Assembly: GCA_016795285.1 (NCBI GenBank)
Contig: JAEUIC010000029.1
Coordinates: 1-64,000 of the forward strand
From: Planctomycetota bacterium
Lineage (GTDB): Bacteria; Planctomycetota; B15-G4; SIAN01
Reading direction: 5' to 3'
DNA length: 64,000 nucleotides
A program made the translations under genes and the position numbers. Below are positions 35,471-44,601 of this stretch, piece by piece. The notes under the pieces are model-generated. The model saw only the letters and a program-made list of their open reading frames with translations, searched no databases and was not told the DNA's origin. The first letter of the stretch is position 1, and each line of letters begins with the position of its first letter.

Positions 35471-36841
35471 ATGCGAACCCACGCCATCGCAGTCGCAGTC
35501 GCCGTCGCCGTCTCCCCGTCGACGTCGTCCGCCCAGATCGCGTTCAGCCATCGCCCGATCCCGATGCTCCCCGGCGACCAACTCGCCGAGCTCCGTGACA
35601 TGAATGCGCATGGCGACATGGTCGGCACGCTCTTCGACGCCGCCTACTTCCCGCGCGCGACGATCTGGATCGACCTCGTCCCGCAGAACCTCGGGACCCT
35701 GCCCGGTTACGACCGAACGATGGCGTACGCCGTCAACCAGCGCCGAGAAGTGGTCGGGGTCGCGATGAAGTCGGGCTCGTTCGACCGCACCGCCTTCATC
35801 TGGGACCCCGTCAACGGGATGCGCGAGCTGCCTCCGCCGCCCAGCTTCGCCAACGCGATCGCAGCGGAACTGAACGACGATGGGACGGTGGTCGGGAACG
35901 CGGCCGACGCGAATGGCTTTGCGCATGTGATGCGGTGGGACCGCGCCGGGAACAGCACCGACCTCGGCATCCCAGCCGGATTCGATTCCGCGGGCGCGCA
36001 AGGCATCAATTCCCTCGGCGAGATCTGCTGCACGGCGACCAACGCCGATCTCTCGAAGATCAGCGCCGCGCGATACGACGACGTCCATGGGTTCCGGCTG
36101 CTGACCGCGCCGGGAGGCGCCCGGACTTCGGCCTCCTGCATCTCCGAGGATGGCGTCGTCGCAGGATCGTCCTGGGAGTTCGACGAGCTCGTGATCTGGA
36201 TCGGAACGACCATGACGTCGTTCGGGAAGGGCAAGGACGGCCAGTCCCTCGAGGGATTCGACCGGAACGAGCAGGGCTGGATGCTCGGCGCGGGTTCGTC
36301 CGACGAATTCGTCGAATTCTTCGACGGCAGTCGCTTCGACTACGTCGTCGACTTCCTCCCGCCATCGCTGAACGCCTACTCGATCTACTCCGCGTGGCTC
36401 GCCACCAACGGCTGCATCATGGGCATCTACAGCGACGACAACTTCATGCCGGTCGAAGCCTTCCTCCTCGAGCCCCCCACCCGCCTCGAGATCGACGGCG
36501 GGCAGATCGGCGGCGCCATCGCGTTCCGCCACGTCGCGCCGACCTTTCCCGGCAAGGTGGTCGCGACGCTCGTCTCGCTGACCGGCATGGCGGGCAGCTT
36601 CCATGTCGGCCGCGGCACCCACGTGCGGCTCGACTTCGACATCGCGACGTCGACGCTGCTCGGCTTCCCCGGGATCGGCATCCTCACGCTCGATGGCGCC
36701 GGCCGCGCGACCACCGCGGCGATCGACATCGACAACGACCCGGCGCTGATCGGCCTGCCCGGCTACGCCTGCAGCGTCGTCTTCCAGGGCGGCAAGACGC
36801 CGCCGGTCGGCTCGACGACGGTGCCCTTCATCCTCGAGTGA
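35471..36841 (+). CDS. Secreted HAF-like repeat protein
   Basis: A signal peptide ends around SPSTSSAQ. The next ~310 residues contain HAF-type repeats with the Ala-x-Ala-Val-Asn-x-x-x-Glu-Val-Val-Gly pattern (TMAYAVNQRREVVGVAMK, AIAAELNDDGTVVGNAAD, SAGAQGINSLGEICCTAT). The C-terminal ~120 residues form a different beta-rich domain (IDGGQIGGAIAF, DIDNDPALIGLPGYACSVVFQGG). Its signal and repeats resemble the HAF protein at 18.4 kb, but the tail differs. GGAG lies 5 nt before the ATG. The function is unknown. Confidence 0.75.
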   Translation: MRTHAIAVAVAVAVSPSTSSAQIAFSHRPIPMLPGDQLAELRDMNAHGDMVGTLFDAAYFPRATIWIDLVPQNLGTLPGYDRTMAYAVNQRREVVGVAMKSGSFDRTAFIWDPVNGMRELPPPPSFANAIAAELNDDGTVVGNAADANGFAHVMRWDRAGNSTDLGIPAGFDSAGAQGINSLGEICCTATNADLSKISAARYDDVHGFRLLTAPGGARTSASCISEDGVVAGSSWEFDELVIWIGTTMTSFGKGKDGQSLEGFDRNEQGWMLGAGSSDEFVEFFDGSRFDYVVDFLPPSLNAYSIYSAWLATNGCIMGIYSDDNFMPVEAFLLEPPTRLEIDGGQIGGAIAFRHVAPTFPGKVVATLVSLTGMAGSFHVGRGTHVRLDFDIATSTLLGFPGIGILTLDGAGRATTAAIDIDNDPALIGLPGYACSVVFQGGKTPPVGSTTVPFILE

Positions 36842-36916
36842 CGGCGCTCCCGAGCCGGAGAGCCTCGGCGGCTCCGCAGCGGCGGCGCCCCGTCAGCGGC
36901 TCCCCTTCCGCGGCGT

Positions 36917-38440
36917 TCAGACGTCGACGAGGACTCGCGGGCTCAGCACGACCGGGCCGGTCGGGCTGATCTTCAGCGCCCGCACGCCGATCGTGGCGCC
37001 GAAGAGGGGGTTCGTCGCGTCGACGTCGAGCGCGTAGCGATGGTCGACCGCGAAGACGTCGAGGATCAGTTCGAGCCAGACCGGCGTCCCGTCGATCTCG
37101 TCGACGACGATCATCAGCGGTGCGCCCGGTTCGCCGTCGAACGCCGTCATCGTGATCGTCTGCCCGGGAGCGGGCGCGAGCGGATCGATGTCGAGGTCGA
37201 GTTCGAGCGGCGTCCACTCGTAGACCACGCCGGTGTTGCTGCCGACCGAGGTGTTGTTGAGTGGCGCGCCGACCAGCAGGTGGAGCGGCCCGGCTGCGAC
37301 CGCGCTGCCGAACTTGTCGAGCAGCGCGACGTCGCTCGCGCCGAGCTCCTGGTCGAGGTACCAGTACTTGCGGCCGTGGCGGACGGTGAAGGCGGCGCCG
37401 CCATCGAGCTTCCCGCCGCCGTCGTCGGAGGGGCTGGCGATGAGGGCCGTGTTGCCGCGGAGGGCGACTCGCGCACCGAACTCGTCATGGGCCGCCGGCG
37501 CCGGATTGGCGATGTGGTTGCGGAGGTACCAGGTTCCGGCGACGCGCGCGAAGAACCACGCCGCGCCGTGGTCGACCGCCCCGCCGCCGTCCTCGAGCGG
37601 CGCGCCGATCAGCACGTCGTCGCCGTCGATCGCGACCGCGCCGCCGAAGCTGGCAAACGCCTCGGGCGGCACGGCGCGCAACTCGGCCGCGCTGCTCCAC
37701 GAACCGCCCGACTCGCTCCAGACGGCGACCGATCCGGCCGCCGCGACCGCCGACTCGTCGGAGAACGGCGAGCCGACCAGCGCCGTGACGCCGTCGAACG
37801 CGACCGCGCTTCCCGCCTCGTCGCCCGCGGCGCCGTCGGGATCGAGCAGCTGCGCCTCCTCGCTCCACGCTCCCGCGCCGGCGTCGAAGCGCCAGACGAC
37901 GGCCACACCGCCATCGGCGGCGACGAGGTCCGAGCGCGGCGCGCCCGCGATCAGCAGGTCGCCCGACGCGGCGATCGAGCGGCCGAGCCCGTCCCCCGCA
38001 GCGCCGCTCGCCGCGACGAGCTTCTGCTCCTCGCTCCAGATCGCGGTCACGGGGTCGCGCCGGAAGACGTAGACGGCGCCGGCGTCGATGCCGTTCGCGT
38101 TGTCCTCGTCGGGCGCCGCGACGAAGGCGACGTCACCCACGACCGCGACCGCCCGCCCGAAGCCCGCCCCCGTCTCCGCATCGCTGGCGAACAGCTTCTG
38201 CTCGAGCGTCCACGCCCCGCCGACGAAGCGCAGCACATGGGCCGCCCCCGAGAAGCTGCCGAACGCGGTGTCGCCCGGTGCGCCGACCAGCGCGACGTCG
38301 CCGTCGAGCGCGAGGCTCGCGCCGAACTCCTGGAACGCGCCGCCGCTCGCGGGAGTGGTCGAGCGCAACTCGGTCGCTTGCGCCGAGGCGAGCGAAGCCA
38401 GGGTGAGCGGCGCGACGAGGGCGGTGAGGTGGCGGAGCAT
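36917..38440 (-). CDS. Secreted FG-GAP repeat protein
   Basis: A signal peptide (MLRHLTALVAPLTLASLASAQ) precedes about seven FG-GAP/integrin-type blades, each with a pattern like FGAGxAVDGDxALVGAP; examples are FGASLALDGDVALVGAPGD and LGRSIAASGDLLIAGAP. The final ~100 residues (LDIDPLAPAPGQ, VVDEIDGTPVW, VDATNPLFGATIGVRALKIS, RVLVDV) form the shared C-terminal domain of the three tandem FG-GAP genes further on. FG-GAP proteins are usually extracellular propellers binding ligands or metals. It is convergent with the HAF-like gene. Confidence 0.8.
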   Translation of the reverse strand: MLRHLTALVAPLTLASLASAQATELRSTTPASGGAFQEFGASLALDGDVALVGAPGDTAFGSFSGAAHVLRFVGGAWTLEQKLFASDAETGAGFGRAVAVVGDVAFVAAPDEDNANGIDAGAVYVFRRDPVTAIWSEEQKLVAASGAAGDGLGRSIAASGDLLIAGAPRSDLVAADGGVAVVWRFDAGAGAWSEEAQLLDPDGAAGDEAGSAVAFDGVTALVGSPFSDESAVAAAGSVAVWSESGGSWSSAAELRAVPPEAFASFGGAVAIDGDDVLIGAPLEDGGGAVDHGAAWFFARVAGTWYLRNHIANPAPAAHDEFGARVALRGNTALIASPSDDGGGKLDGGAAFTVRHGRKYWYLDQELGASDVALLDKFGSAVAAGPLHLLVGAPLNNTSVGSNTGVVYEWTPLELDLDIDPLAPAPGQTITMTAFDGEPGAPLMIVVDEIDGTPVWLELILDVFAVDHRYALDVDATNPLFGATIGVRALKISPTGPVVLSPRVLVDV

Positions 38441-38672
38441 GGGAAGGTCTCGGTTGCAGGTCGTGAGAACGGTGCGGGACACGGTGGGTGGCGCGCCACT
38501 CTCGCGGCGGCGCGAGGAACCGGTAAGGGGTGAAATCGGGCGGCCCTGAGCGCGAACCGCTGCGGCCTCGCGCGCCGCGTAGCTCGCTTCGCACTCGACC
38601 CCACGAACCGCCGCGCGCGCCGCGTTCCCCCGGGGAGCGCGCGGCGGCGCGCCGTTTGTCAGGGGGCCTTCC

Positions 38673-39101
38673 ATGCCCCCCACCCTCGACGCTCGCACGC
38701 TGTCGCTTTGCGCCTGGTCGCTGATCGTCGCCGGCTTCCTCTCCGGCGCGACGCTCGGCCTCTTCTTCCATCGCGACGACTTCCTCGGCGGCTACGGCTC
38801 GTTCCGCCGGCGGCTCCTGCGGCTCGGCCACATCGCCTGCATCGCGCTCGGGCTGCTCGCCCTGCAGCTGCTCGACACGCTCGCGGCGCACACGGCTACG
38901 GTGCCGCCCGTCTCGCCGCCGCCCCACTGGATCGCGCCCGCGTTCCTCGCCGGCGCCGCGCTGATGCCGACGGTCTGCTTCCTCACCGCGTGGCGCCGCC
39001 CCTTCCGCCACCTCTTCGCGCTGCCGGTCGCGCTGCTCGTGACGCCGATCGTCGCGCTGCTGATCGAGCTGGCTCGATCGCTGCCACGGAGTTCGCCATG
39101 A
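38673..39101 (+). CDS. Predicted membrane protein coupled to radical SAM gene
   Basis: Four hydrophobic stretches near residues 12-32, 48-68, 84-104 and 115-134 predict an integral membrane protein of 142 aa. No known family is recognised. Its stop overlaps the next start as ATGA, so it is translationally coupled to the B12-type radical SAM gene and may act with it, for example by handling a membrane lipid product. The promoter is not evident. Confidence 0.65.
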   Translation: MPPTLDARTLSLCAWSLIVAGFLSGATLGLFFHRDDFLGGYGSFRRRLLRLGHIACIALGLLALQLLDTLAAHTATVPPVSPPPHWIAPAFLAGAALMPTVCFLTAWRRPFRHLFALPVALLVTPIVALLIELARSLPRSSP

Positions 39102-40441
39102 GAATCGGCTTCCTCGCGATGAGCGGCATCCGGGCGCACGATCCGGAGCTGCTGGCGCTCGGCCTCACGCTGCCCGGCTTCGTCGCGCGCAGCAAGCAGA
39201 TCGCCGCGCTGCCGAGCCTCGGCCTGCTGCAGCTCGCCGCCTGCACGCCGAGCGGCCACGAGCTGCGCTACTTCGAGGCGCCCGCCGACGGCGCCGAGCC
39301 GCGCGACCTCTACGACTGCGATCTCGTCGCGATCTCGACCTTCTCGGCGCAGATCTTCGAGGCGTACGCCATCGCCGATCGGCTGCGCGCGCGTGGCGTC
39401 AAGGTGGCGATGGGCGGGCTGCACGTGAGCGTCCGCCCCGACGAAGCGGCCGACCACGCCGACTACCTCGTGATCGGCGAGGGCGAGGTGGTCTGGCCCG
39501 AGGTGGTGGCCGCCGCCGAACGCGGCGCGACGTCGGCGCGCTTCGACGGCCGTGCCGCCGGCCCGGTCGACCTCGCCACGCTGCCGACCCCGCGCTACGA
39601 CCTGCTCGCCGGTCGCCCCTACTCGCGCTTCACCGTGCAGACCTCGCGCGGCTGCCCGTGGCGCTGCGAGTTCTGCGCCTCGACGGTGATGCTGCAGCAG
39701 CGCTACCGCCATCGGCCGGTCGCCCACGTCCTGCGCGACATCGCCGCGGTCCACGCGGTGCAGCCGGGCGCGTTCATCGAGTTCGCCGACGACAACACCT
39801 TCGTCGACCACGCCTGGTCGCGCGAGCTCTGCGCCGCGCTCGAGCCGCTGCAGATGAAGTGGTTCACCGAGACCGACCTCTCGGTGGCCGACGATCCGCA
39901 GCTGTGCGACGCCATCGCGCGCTCCGGTTGCCGGCAGCTGCTAATCGGGCTCGAGAGCCCGAACGAGCGCGCGCTGCGCGGCGTCGAGCAGCGCGCCGAC
40001 TGGAAGGCGCACCGCGCGCGCGACTACGGCCGCTCGCTCCATGAACTGCAGTCGCGCGGCGTCACCGTGAACGGCTGCTTCGTGCTCGGCCTCGACGACC
40101 ACGGGCCGAAGATCTTCGCGGAGGTGCTCGACTTCGCCGAGCGCCACGCGCTGTGGGAGGTGCAGGTCACGGTGCTGACGCCCTTCCCCGGCACGCCGCT
40201 CCACGAGCGGCTCGAGCGCGAGGGGCGCCTCCTCCATCCCGGCCGTTGGGAGCGCTGCACGCTCTTCGACGTCAACTACGTGCCGGCGCGGATGAGCGTC
40301 GAGCAGCTGCGCGCCGGACTGCGCTGGTTGACCGAGCGGCTCTACGCCGACGATGCGCTGCGCCGCCGACGCCGCGCCTTCCTCGCGCGCCGGCGCGCCG
40401 CGCGCTACGGCTTGGCGTCGAGCAGCCGCTGCGCCGGATAG
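39098..40441 (+). CDS. B12-binding-domain radical SAM protein
   Basis: The N-terminal ~130 residues have the Rossmann-like B12-binding fold (VAISTFSAQIFEAYAIADRL, VKVAMGGLHVSVRP, YLVIGEGEVVWP), without the DxHxxG base-off motif. The radical SAM motif CPWRCEFC then begins the TIM-barrel half, and an auxiliary C-terminal helical region follows. This is the layout of BchE/HpnJ/Mg-cyclase-like proteins, which often methylate or rearrange lipids or cofactors. GGAG precedes the ATG by 6 nt. The upstream membrane-protein gene overlaps it by 4 bp. The end overlaps the convergent CLC gene by 37 bp. Confidence 0.85.
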   Translation: MRIGFLAMSGIRAHDPELLALGLTLPGFVARSKQIAALPSLGLLQLAACTPSGHELRYFEAPADGAEPRDLYDCDLVAISTFSAQIFEAYAIADRLRARGVKVAMGGLHVSVRPDEAADHADYLVIGEGEVVWPEVVAAAERGATSARFDGRAAGPVDLATLPTPRYDLLAGRPYSRFTVQTSRGCPWRCEFCASTVMLQQRYRHRPVAHVLRDIAAVHAVQPGAFIEFADDNTFVDHAWSRELCAALEPLQMKWFTETDLSVADDPQLCDAIARSGCRQLLIGLESPNERALRGVEQRADWKAHRARDYGRSLHELQSRGVTVNGCFVLGLDDHGPKIFAEVLDFAERHALWEVQVTVLTPFPGTPLHERLEREGRLLHPGRWERCTLFDVNYVPARMSVEQLRAGLRWLTERLYADDALRRRRRAFLARRRAARYGLASSSRCAG

Positions 40442-41625
40442 ATGCTCTTCTGACCGCAGAGCAGCGACGCCACCACGGCGACGATCGCCACATGCGGCAG
40501 CACCGCCGCGCCCAGCAGCTCCGCCGCCATCACGATCAGCGCCAGCGGCGTCCGCGCGGCCGCCGCGAAGAGCGCCGCCATGCCGACCCCTGCCGCCATC
40601 GCGAGCGGCAGGCCGAGCAGCTGCCCGACCGTGTTGCCGAGCGTCGCGCCGATGACGAAGAGCGGCGTCACCTCGCCGCCGAGGAAGCCGGCGCCGAGCG
40701 TCACCGCGGTGAAGAGCAGCTTCACGGCGAAGGCGTAGGTCGGCAGCGCCGGATCGACGAAGGCGCGCGCGAGCGTCGGCAGGCTCAACCCCAGCGGCTC
40801 GCTGCCGAAGAGCTGCCAGAGGAAGAGCAGCGCCGCGCCGCCCGCCGCCATGCGCAGCGCGAGGTGCGGGAGCCAGCGCGCGGCAGCGCGTCGCGCGCCA
40901 TGCGTCGCCTCGAGGAAGAGGCGCGCGGCCAGCGCGAGCGCGACGGCGAAGAGCAGCCACTTCGCGAAGAGCGCGGGGGTGAGCGGCAGCGCTGCGACGC
41001 TCGGGAAGGCGGCGTGGGCGATGCCGCAGCTGCGCGTGACGAGATCGCCGACCAGCGCGGCGACCAGCGCCGGCACCAGCGCGTGGTACTCGAGTCGGCC
41101 GCGCACGACGAACTCGAGGCTGAAGAGCGCGCCGGCGAGCGGGGTGCCGAAGACCGAGCCGAAGCCGCCGGCGACGCCCGCCACCAGCAACGCGCGGCGC
41201 GTCGCGGGCGCGAGGCGCAGCCGATGGGCGACCCCATCCGCGAGCCCCGCCCCCATCTGCACCGCCGTCCCCTCGCGCCCCGCGCTGCCGCCGAAGAGAT
41301 GGGTCGCGAGCGTGCCGAACAGCACCAGCGGCGCCATCCGCCACGGCAGCTGCGGCCCGCCGTCGTGGATCGCGTCGACGACGAGATCGCTGCCGCGCGC
41401 GACCGGCCGCCCGAACCGCTGCTGGAGCGCGCCGAGCGCGAGGCCGCCGATCGGCAGCAGCCACGGCAGCCACGCCTGCCGCTCGCGCAGCTCGGTCACG
41501 CGCTCGAGCAGCGCCAGGAAGAGCGCCGACGCGCCGCCGCAGATCGCGCCGATCGCGGCGCCGAGCAGGAGCCACTGCGCCAACGGGGCGAGCGCGCCGC
41601 GGTGCTCCGGTCGACGCGACTCCAT
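40405..41625 (-). CDS. CLC-family antiporter, probably fluoride type (CLC-F)
   Basis: About eleven hydrophobic helices and the sequence GGSAGREGTAVQMG identify a CLC protein. The gating Glu (E118) lies in GREGT rather than the chloride-type GREGP. The upstream selectivity region (ARGSDLVVDAIHDGG) lacks the chloride-type Gly-Ser-Gly-Ile-Pro. Both features are known in the CLC-F fluoride/proton antiporter clade. It would export fluoride using the proton gradient. It starts 8 bp after the DUF2911 gene, so the two are one operon. No fluoride riboswitch was found upstream of that gene. Confidence 0.7.
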   Translation of the reverse strand: MESRRPEHRGALAPLAQWLLLGAAIGAICGGASALFLALLERVTELRERQAWLPWLLPIGGLALGALQQRFGRPVARGSDLVVDAIHDGGPQLPWRMAPLVLFGTLATHLFGGSAGREGTAVQMGAGLADGVAHRLRLAPATRRALLVAGVAGGFGSVFGTPLAGALFSLEFVVRGRLEYHALVPALVAALVGDLVTRSCGIAHAAFPSVAALPLTPALFAKWLLFAVALALAARLFLEATHGARRAAARWLPHLALRMAAGGAALLFLWQLFGSEPLGLSLPTLARAFVDPALPTYAFAVKLLFTAVTLGAGFLGGEVTPLFVIGATLGNTVGQLLGLPLAMAAGVGMAALFAAAARTPLALIVMAAELLGAAVLPHVAIVAVVASLLCGQKSIYPAQRLLDAKP

Positions 41626-41633
41626 GCCGCCGC

Positions 41634-42695
41634 TCAGCGCGGCGCCGCGCCGCTCTTCGGCAGCAGCTTGCTCTCGTCGAGCGGCTGGGCGCCGACCTTG
41701 TCGCCGGCGCGCACCTGCACCACCAGCTGATCGCCGCGGCGCACCACTTCGGCGCCGACCGTCCCGGCCGCCGCGCCATCGCCCTTCAACGCGACCTTCA
41801 CTTCGTACGGCTCGGGCAACGCCGCCAACGCCTCGAGTTCGGCGCGCAGCTCGGCGAGCGCCGAGGTGGCGCTCTCGAGCGCGGTGCGCACGCGCGGCGA
41901 CGGCGCGGCGCCGGCTCGCGCCTTCAACGCCGCGAGCGCCGCTTCGTCGCGCGCGACGCGATCGCCCAGCTTGTTGCGTTCGCGCGAGGAGAAGCGCACC
42001 GACGCGGTGGCGCCATCGAGCGCGAGATCGACCTCGAACGCGCCGTCATGATCGCCCACGTAGAACGAGCCGACCCGCCCGACGCGCACGAAGCGGCCGG
42101 AAGGGAAGTCGGCCGGAGCCGCGGTGAACCAGCGCGAAGTCGCCGACTCGCCCGCGATCGAGAGCTCCGTCTCGCGCACGGCCAGCGGCGCGACCGGCGC
42201 GGAGAGCTCGATCGGGCCGAAGCGGACCACCAGCGACGGCTGCTTGCCGAGGTCGACGAAGTCGACCACCAGTTGCGGCGCGCTCTCCTTCTTCTCGACC
42301 AACGTCGCCGGCACGTCCCACTGGCCATCGCCCGCGGCGACGTTGGTGTCGGAACCGTCGAAGACGACGAATGCCCACTCCTTCGCGCCGAGGCGGCGCA
42401 GGTTCAGGCCGTAGCCGCCCGCCTCGACCAGCACGCCGCCGATCAGGACCGCGCCGCCCTCGACCAGGAAGGTCGTGCGCTGGTCGGCGCCGAGCCGCCA
42501 GACGCCACCCACCGGCAGCGCCGTGCCGAGTTGCGCCGAACGCGCATCGCTCCACGGCGGAGCGCCGTACTCGAGGGCGAGTCGCGCTTGGCCGATCGTG
42601 CGCTCGGCGGTGCCGCGCGGCGCTTGCGCCTCGGCCAGCGGCGCGGCCGCCATCACCATCCCGACCAGCGCCATCCCGTGCACGATCGACCGCAT
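41634..42695 (-). CDS. DUF2911-type exported protein
   Basis: A signal peptide (MALVGMVMAAAPLAEAQ) is followed by the DUF2911 hallmark: IGQARLALEYGAPPW, VGGVWRLGADQRTTF and EAGGYGLNLRRLG. The C-terminal ~120 residues add an Ala/Glu-rich helical stretch and a small beta domain with a Val-rich segment. The function of DUF2911 is not established. GGAG lies 6 nt before the ATG. It is cotranscribed with the CLC-like gene downstream, which may be fortuitous. Confidence 0.75.
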   Translation of the reverse strand: MRSIVHGMALVGMVMAAAPLAEAQAPRGTAERTIGQARLALEYGAPPWSDARSAQLGTALPVGGVWRLGADQRTTFLVEGGAVLIGGVLVEAGGYGLNLRRLGAKEWAFVVFDGSDTNVAAGDGQWDVPATLVEKKESAPQLVVDFVDLGKQPSLVVRFGPIELSAPVAPLAVRETELSIAGESATSRWFTAAPADFPSGRFVRVGRVGSFYVGDHDGAFEVDLALDGATASVRFSSRERNKLGDRVARDEAALAALKARAGAAPSPRVRTALESATSALAELRAELEALAALPEPYEVKVALKGDGAAAGTVGAEVVRRGDQLVVQVRAGDKVGAQPLDESKLLPKSGAAPR

Positions 42696-42761
42696 GAGCT
42701 GCTCCGTTGCGCGCCAACGACGGCCGCTCGAGCGAGCGGCGAGGCGGCGGAGCATACGAAC

Positions 42762-42793
42762 CGAGGGGCGGCGGATCGCTCCGCCGCCCCTCG
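42762..42793 (-). terminator. Stem-loop after the first tandem FG-GAP gene
   Basis: A perfect 14-bp stem (arm CGAGGGGCGGCGGA) closes on a four-base loop, 48 nt after the stop codon at 42841. No U tract follows, so it may terminate, stabilise the mRNA or do both. It also separates the FG-GAP gene from the DUF2911/CLC operon. Confidence 0.6.
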
Positions 42794-42840
42794 CGCCTTC
42801 ATCTGCATGGCGACCCGTCGCGCGGATCGCTGGCGTCCGG

Positions 42841-44403
42841 TCACACGTCGACGTGGACGCGTTCGGAGCTGACCACCGGGCCGGTCGGGCTGATCTTCCA
42901 CGCCGTCACGCCGACGTTGAAGCCGAGCAGCGGGTTCTCCGCGTCGGTGTCGAACGTGAGGCGATGGTCGGCGCCGAAGACGAAGGTCACGATCTCGATG
43001 AAGACCGGGAAGCCGTCGACCTCGTCGACCACCAGCAGGACCGGCGCGTTCTCCTCGCCGTCGTAGATCGACACCGTCATCGTCTCGCCCGGCAGCGGGC
43101 TGGTCGGGGTGATGCGCAGGTTGATCTCGTCGGCGTCGAAGGCGTAGACGGCGCCCCAGTCGGTGCCGCTCGTCGTGTCGTTCGCGTAGCCGCCGATCAC
43201 GATGTGCTCGTCGCTGCACGCCATCGCCACCGCGAAGCCGTCGTAGTTGGCGCCGTCGCTGGCGGCGAGGTCCTGGTCGAGGAACCAGCCCTTGTTGCCC
43301 TTGCCCTTGCGGAAGGTGTAGGCCATGCCCGAGTCGGTGCGGCCGAAGGCGTTGTCGAGGTAGCTGCCGACCACGGCGAGCTTGCCGCTCATCGCCGCCG
43401 ACTGGCCGAACTGATCGGAGATGCTCGGGTCAGGATTGGTGATCAGGCCGGTCTGCGTCCAGGTGCCGCTCGCCTTGCTGAAGAAGTAGGCGCCGCCAGC
43501 GTCGGTGACGCCGGTGATGTCGAGGTAGCGCGCGCCGACCACGATCTGGTCGCCCGAGACGCCCACCGCCGAGCCGAACCAGGAGTAGTTCTGGATGGAC
43601 GTCGCGGCGAGCTCCGCCGTCTGCGTCCAGGTCGTGCCGCTCACCGTCCAGACACCGACCGTGCCGGAGTCGGCGAAACCTGGGTTCTCCTCGGTCGGCG
43701 AGCCGACCACCGCCGTGGCTCCATCGAACGCGAGGCTCCAGCCCGCCCAGTCGCTGGCGCCGCCGCTGGGGTCGACCAGCGTCGTCTCCTCGGCCCACTT
43801 CACGATCGAGTTCTTGTAGCGGTAGACGTAGACGAGGCCCGAATCGGTGCCGTTCGCGGTGTCGGCATACGGCGCGCCGACCAGCAGCACGGTGCCGACC
43901 AACGAGACCGTGAAGCCGTACTGGTCATTGCCGGCGCCGACGCTTGGCGTCAGCTTCTGCTCCTGCGCCCAGACGCCCGTCGAGCTGTTGCGACGGAAGA
44001 CGTAGACGGCGCCCGCATCGGTGCCCTTCGCGTTGTCCTCGAGGTAGGCGCCGACCACCGCGATGTCGCCGTCGACCGCGGTCATGACGCCGAAGTTGGC
44101 GCCCACCTCGGGATCGGACGGCATCAGCTGCGCCTCGTAGGTCCAGCTGTGGGTGGTGGCGTTGTAGCGGTAGACGTAGGCCGCGCCGGCGTTGGCACCG
44201 TTCGTGTCATCCGACGGCGAACCGGCGACCATCACGTCGCCCTTGGTCGCGACGCCGCGGCCGAAGTTCTGGGTCGTCGTGCCAAGGCTCGGCGAGATGA
44301 TCTGCTGCTCGAGCGCCTGGCCGGCCGCGACGCCGGCGATGCCGGCCACGAGGCCGAGCGTGGGGGCGATCTTCGCGATCGCGGTGCGGATCGAACGACG
44401 CAT
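42841..44403 (-). CDS. Secreted FG-GAP repeat protein, tandem paralogue 1
   Basis: A signal peptide (APTLGLVAGIAGVAAGQ) precedes FG-GAP propeller blades, such as FGRGVATKGDVMVAGSPSDD, ANFGVMTAVDGDIAVVGAY and FGQSAAMSGKLAVVGSYL. The ~100-residue C-terminal domain (LRITPTSPLPGETM, VVDEVDGFPVF, DAENPLLGFNVGVTAWKIS, RVHVDV) is the strong version of the family tail. AGGAG lies 6 nt before the ATG. The two following minus-strand genes share both parts, with stem-loops between them, suggesting tandem duplication. Confidence 0.82.
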   Translation of the reverse strand: MRRSIRTAIAKIAPTLGLVAGIAGVAAGQALEQQIISPSLGTTTQNFGRGVATKGDVMVAGSPSDDTNGANAGAAYVYRYNATTHSWTYEAQLMPSDPEVGANFGVMTAVDGDIAVVGAYLEDNAKGTDAGAVYVFRRNSSTGVWAQEQKLTPSVGAGNDQYGFTVSLVGTVLLVGAPYADTANGTDSGLVYVYRYKNSIVKWAEETTLVDPSGGASDWAGWSLAFDGATAVVGSPTEENPGFADSGTVGVWTVSGTTWTQTAELAATSIQNYSWFGSAVGVSGDQIVVGARYLDITGVTDAGGAYFFSKASGTWTQTGLITNPDPSISDQFGQSAAMSGKLAVVGSYLDNAFGRTDSGMAYTFRKGKGNKGWFLDQDLAASDGANYDGFAVAMACSDEHIVIGGYANDTTSGTDWGAVYAFDADEINLRITPTSPLPGETMTVSIYDGEENAPVLLVVDEVDGFPVFIEIVTFVFGADHRLTFDTDAENPLLGFNVGVTAWKISPTGPVVSSERVHVDV

Positions 44404-44540
44404 GGGAAGCTCCTGTCTCTCGGGATGCGCGAGCGAGTCGCGCGAGGGGGTTGCCTGCCTCCGCCCGCGACCCGGCGCGGCGAGGCGCCGGAGTCGCAAG
44501 CGGTTGACCTAGACATCCGAGGCAGGAACGGGGCGTTACA

Positions 44541-44568
44541 GGCGTGCCTTCCTCGAGGGGAAGGTGCG
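44541..44568 (-). terminator. Stem-loop after the second tandem FG-GAP gene
   Basis: A paired hairpin with the CCTTCC/GGAAGG core and GCG/CGC outer pairs, two G-U wobbles and a short loop lies 34 nt after the stop codon at 44602. No U tract follows. It resembles the hairpin placed after the first paralogue. Confidence 0.4.
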
Positions 44569-44601
44569 CAGCGGCCGCCGCAGACCGGCGACCGCCCCCT
44601 C

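Noticed and set aside
42696..42840. Fluoride riboswitch upstream of the DUF2911-CLC operon
   Set aside because: The leader contains only a 14-bp terminator-like hairpin and lacks the crcB-motif conserved core.
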